NCBI GenBank assembly: GCA_043808325.1
Contig: JAZDEY010000025.1
Coordinates: 1 to 51,549, forward strand
Source: JAZDEY01 sp043808325 [NCBI: Candidatus Eiseniibacteriota bacterium]
GTDB lineage: Bacteria > Arandabacterota > Arandabacteria > Arandabacterales
Reading direction: 5' to 3'
DNA length: 51,549 nucleotides
Shown: positions 50,328-51,549 of the stretch, piece by piece
Layout of the letters: every line of letters starts with the position of its first letter
Position numbering within the stretch: position 1 is the first letter of the stretch
The notes under the pieces: model-generated
What the model was told of the DNA's origin: nothing
Databases searched by the model: none
What the model saw: only the letters and a program-made list of their open reading frames with translations
Program-made: the position numbers and the translations under genes

Positions 50328-51425
50328 ATGAAGAGGATAGCACCGAGTGAGCGACTTGAGAAGGATCTTTTTGAGGGTCTGGCGACGTCGGGTGATCCTC
50401 TGGGTGAGGCGGCACGACGAGGAGCGCAGTTGATCTTGCAGAAGGCGTTGGAGATGGAAGTAGGAGAGTTCCTGGGGCGCGGGCGGTATGAGCGTACCGG
50501 CGATGTCGGTGAACTGAAGGGCTACCGTAACGGCTACGAGCCGAAGCGGGTTCACACGGCCGAGGGGACAATAGAGCTCAGGGTACCTCAGGTGCGAGAC
50601 AATCTCGAGCCGTTCGAGTCGGTATGGCTGAGGGCGATAGGGAAGCGGTCTGAGCGGCTTCTGGAGTTGGTGCCCTTGTTGTATGTGAAGGGGATGAGCC
50701 AGCGAGACATCGAGGCGGCGCTGATCGATGCCCTGGGAGTTGAGGGCACCGGCCGCAGTGTGGTGAACGAGGTGTGCAAGAGTCTTCGGGGCGACTTCCA
50801 GCGGTGGCAGGATCGGGACCTGAGCGAGCACGCGGTGCTTTATCTGTTTCTTGATGGCATCTACTTGACCCTGAGGCCCGAGGACAGGGGTTCGGTGGCG
50901 GTGTTGTGCGCATACGGCATCCTGTGGGACGGCCGCAAGGTGCTATTGCATCTTGCCTTAGGCGACAAGGAGAGCGAGGCATGCTGGGAGGCTTTTCTTG
51001 AGGACATGAGGCAGCGGGGTCTCAGTGAGCCTGTGCTCACGGTGCTGGACGGCAACGTCGGAGTGCGCAAGGCAGTGAGGAGGAAGTATCCTGGGAGTCT
51101 CCTGCAGCGCTGCCAGGTGCACAAGATGCGCAACATCATCACGAAACTGCCCCACGTAGCGAGGCCGGCCATAAGGAAGTTGATTCGCAAGGCGTTCACG
51201 GCTGCCCGTTACGAGGAGGGCCTGGCTCAGGCCAGATCGGTGATCGAGCAGTATCGGGATCAGTTCCCGTCGGCGATGAAGTGCTTGGAGCAGGACCTCC
51301 AGGAGACTCTCACGGTCTTGAGGTTCCCCTTTGCTCATCGGTTGCACATACGCACGACGAATCTTCTTGAGCGCCTCTTCGGCGAGGGTAAGCGGAGAAC
51401 CAAGGTGATGCTTATTTCGGAATAA
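50328..51425 (+). pseudogene. IS256-type transposase, displaced start and truncated C-terminus
   Basis: The frame has the mutator-type transposase core: Asp in YLFLDGIYLTLR, Asp in VLTVLDGNVGVRKAV, the CxxH-like RCQVHKMRNI and Glu in TTNLLERLFGEGKRRTKV. At 51410 the family sequence stops, and the last five residues and stop come from an IS21-type terminus, so about 35-50 residues are missing. The ATG at 50328 is part of the CGATGA target duplication made by the IS21 insertion. The original ribosome site AAAGGAGG is now 2.4 kb away at 47906-47913, so translation should also be poor. It is almost certainly inactive. Confidence 0.85.
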
Positions 51426-51549
51426 ATGACCGGGCATTTCGGACTTTATTGACCAGTAGTCGGAGCATAGCGACGCTGGCTGTCTCAGTTATAGGACAGT
51501 GTCCATTTTGAGTCAAGCATTCATGTTGTCACCTCCTTGTTGAGAGTGC
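51410..51549. mobile_element. IS21-type terminus, element continues beyond the window
   Basis: TGCTTATTTCGG opens the element, followed by two copies of the unit ATTTCGG plus about seven bases plus TGACC (51414-51456). It shares TGC..ATTTCGG with the terminus at 1049 but not its interior, so it looks like the istB-side end of the same IS type, in the same orientation as the copy at 1-1049. Bases 51457-51549 show no gene. A ribosome-site-like AAGGAGGTGACAAC with ATG on the minus strand is followed at once by a stop. Confidence 0.6.

Larger units (their letters stand above)
47850..51409 (+). mobile_element. IS256-type element, split by an IS21 insertion and truncated at its right end
   Basis: The left part (about 47850-47925) begins near GAGGGGATGGTGTAACCTCC and ends with the ribosome site AAAGGAGG (47906-47913). 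The transposase continues at 50326 after the inserted IS21. The right end is lost at 51410, where an IS21-type terminus begins. The exact left boundary is inferred, because the matching right inverted repeat is missing. Confidence 0.6.

Noticed and set aside
51480-51549. Gene start on the minus strand at the right edge (AAGGAGGTGACAAC then ATG)
   Set aside because: The frame stops after three codons (ATG AAT GCT TGA). It may be a degenerate or regulatory remnant but cannot be called a gene.
1-51549. Type IX secretion genes, chrA, integron integrase or CRISPR in the window
   Set aside because: I looked for these as partners of the features found and saw none. Any claim about them needs the rest of the genome.

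Overview
The window looks like a metagenome-derived contig from an uncultivated Gram-negative bacterium, probably a candidate phylum near the FCB group (Eisenbacteria- or Latescibacteria-like). The grounds are very large secreted proteins ending in FlgD-like (type IX-like) sorting domains, an outer-membrane DUF5916/CBM9 protein, lipoproteins, multi-repeat Ig-like surface proteins, fairly high GC, and many sigma70-type promoters with 16-17 bp spacers plus one sigma54-type promoter. The lineage is inferred; there is no rRNA to settle it. Both ends of the window lie inside IS21-type termini, which is typical of assembly breaks at repeated insertion sequences.

Layout. 1-1340: a partial IS21-type element (istA on minus, terminal repeat array at 886-1049) inserted into an IS1182-type transposase of which only the 3' end survives. 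1466-2820: integron-like gene cassettes without an integrase, one carrying a CopG/PIN toxin-antitoxin pair and one a DUF1841-like protein. 2884-6001: three unrelated class I methyltransferases and a small secreted protein. 6021-11728 (minus): an SGNH hydrolase, a DUF5916 outer-membrane protein with a sigma54-type promoter, and an ABC-F ATPase. 11840-16458 (plus): a YCII remnant, a DUF3105 lipoprotein, a fourth methyltransferase, an Fpg/Nei glycosylase, a cytosolic papain-like peptidase and a GNAT acetyltransferase with a leaderless-type promoter.

16535-33906: two paralogous giant secreted subtilisins (2477 and 3015 aa), each with a prodomain, S8 domain, FN3, long arrays of ASH/Hydin-type and nidogen-like modules and a FlgD-like C-terminus. 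Each is preceded by a strong promoter with a long leader and followed by the same 17-bp hairpin, whose stem differs by pairing-preserving changes. The second protease has interleaved Rossmann/amidotransferase-like modules and a 2766-bp-spaced internal duplication.

33973-37190: tRNA-Asn followed by a tRNA-anchored insertion. An 18-bp copy of the tRNA 3' end recurs 2.7 kb downstream, fused to the C-terminal codons of a decayed serine recombinase. The interval carries a 730-aa exported protein and a remnant of a sorting domain.

37303-47441: an N-acetylmuramoyl-L-alanine amidase, an exported ChrB-domain protein, then a run of a small secreted protein, a six-PKD surface protein and an Rhs protein tipped with a cysteine-rich phospholipase A2-like toxin domain. 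No intact immunity gene follows, only a broken DUF3592-like reading frame.

47850-51549: an IS256-type element with a complete 2.4-kb IS21 element inserted exactly at the transposase start codon (6-bp target duplication) and then cut off by a second IS21-type terminus. The most notable items are the PKD-Rhs-PLA2 locus, the paired giant subtilisins with their shared 3' RNA hairpin, the tRNA-Asn/serine-recombinase attachment structure and the toxin-antitoxin integron cassette.
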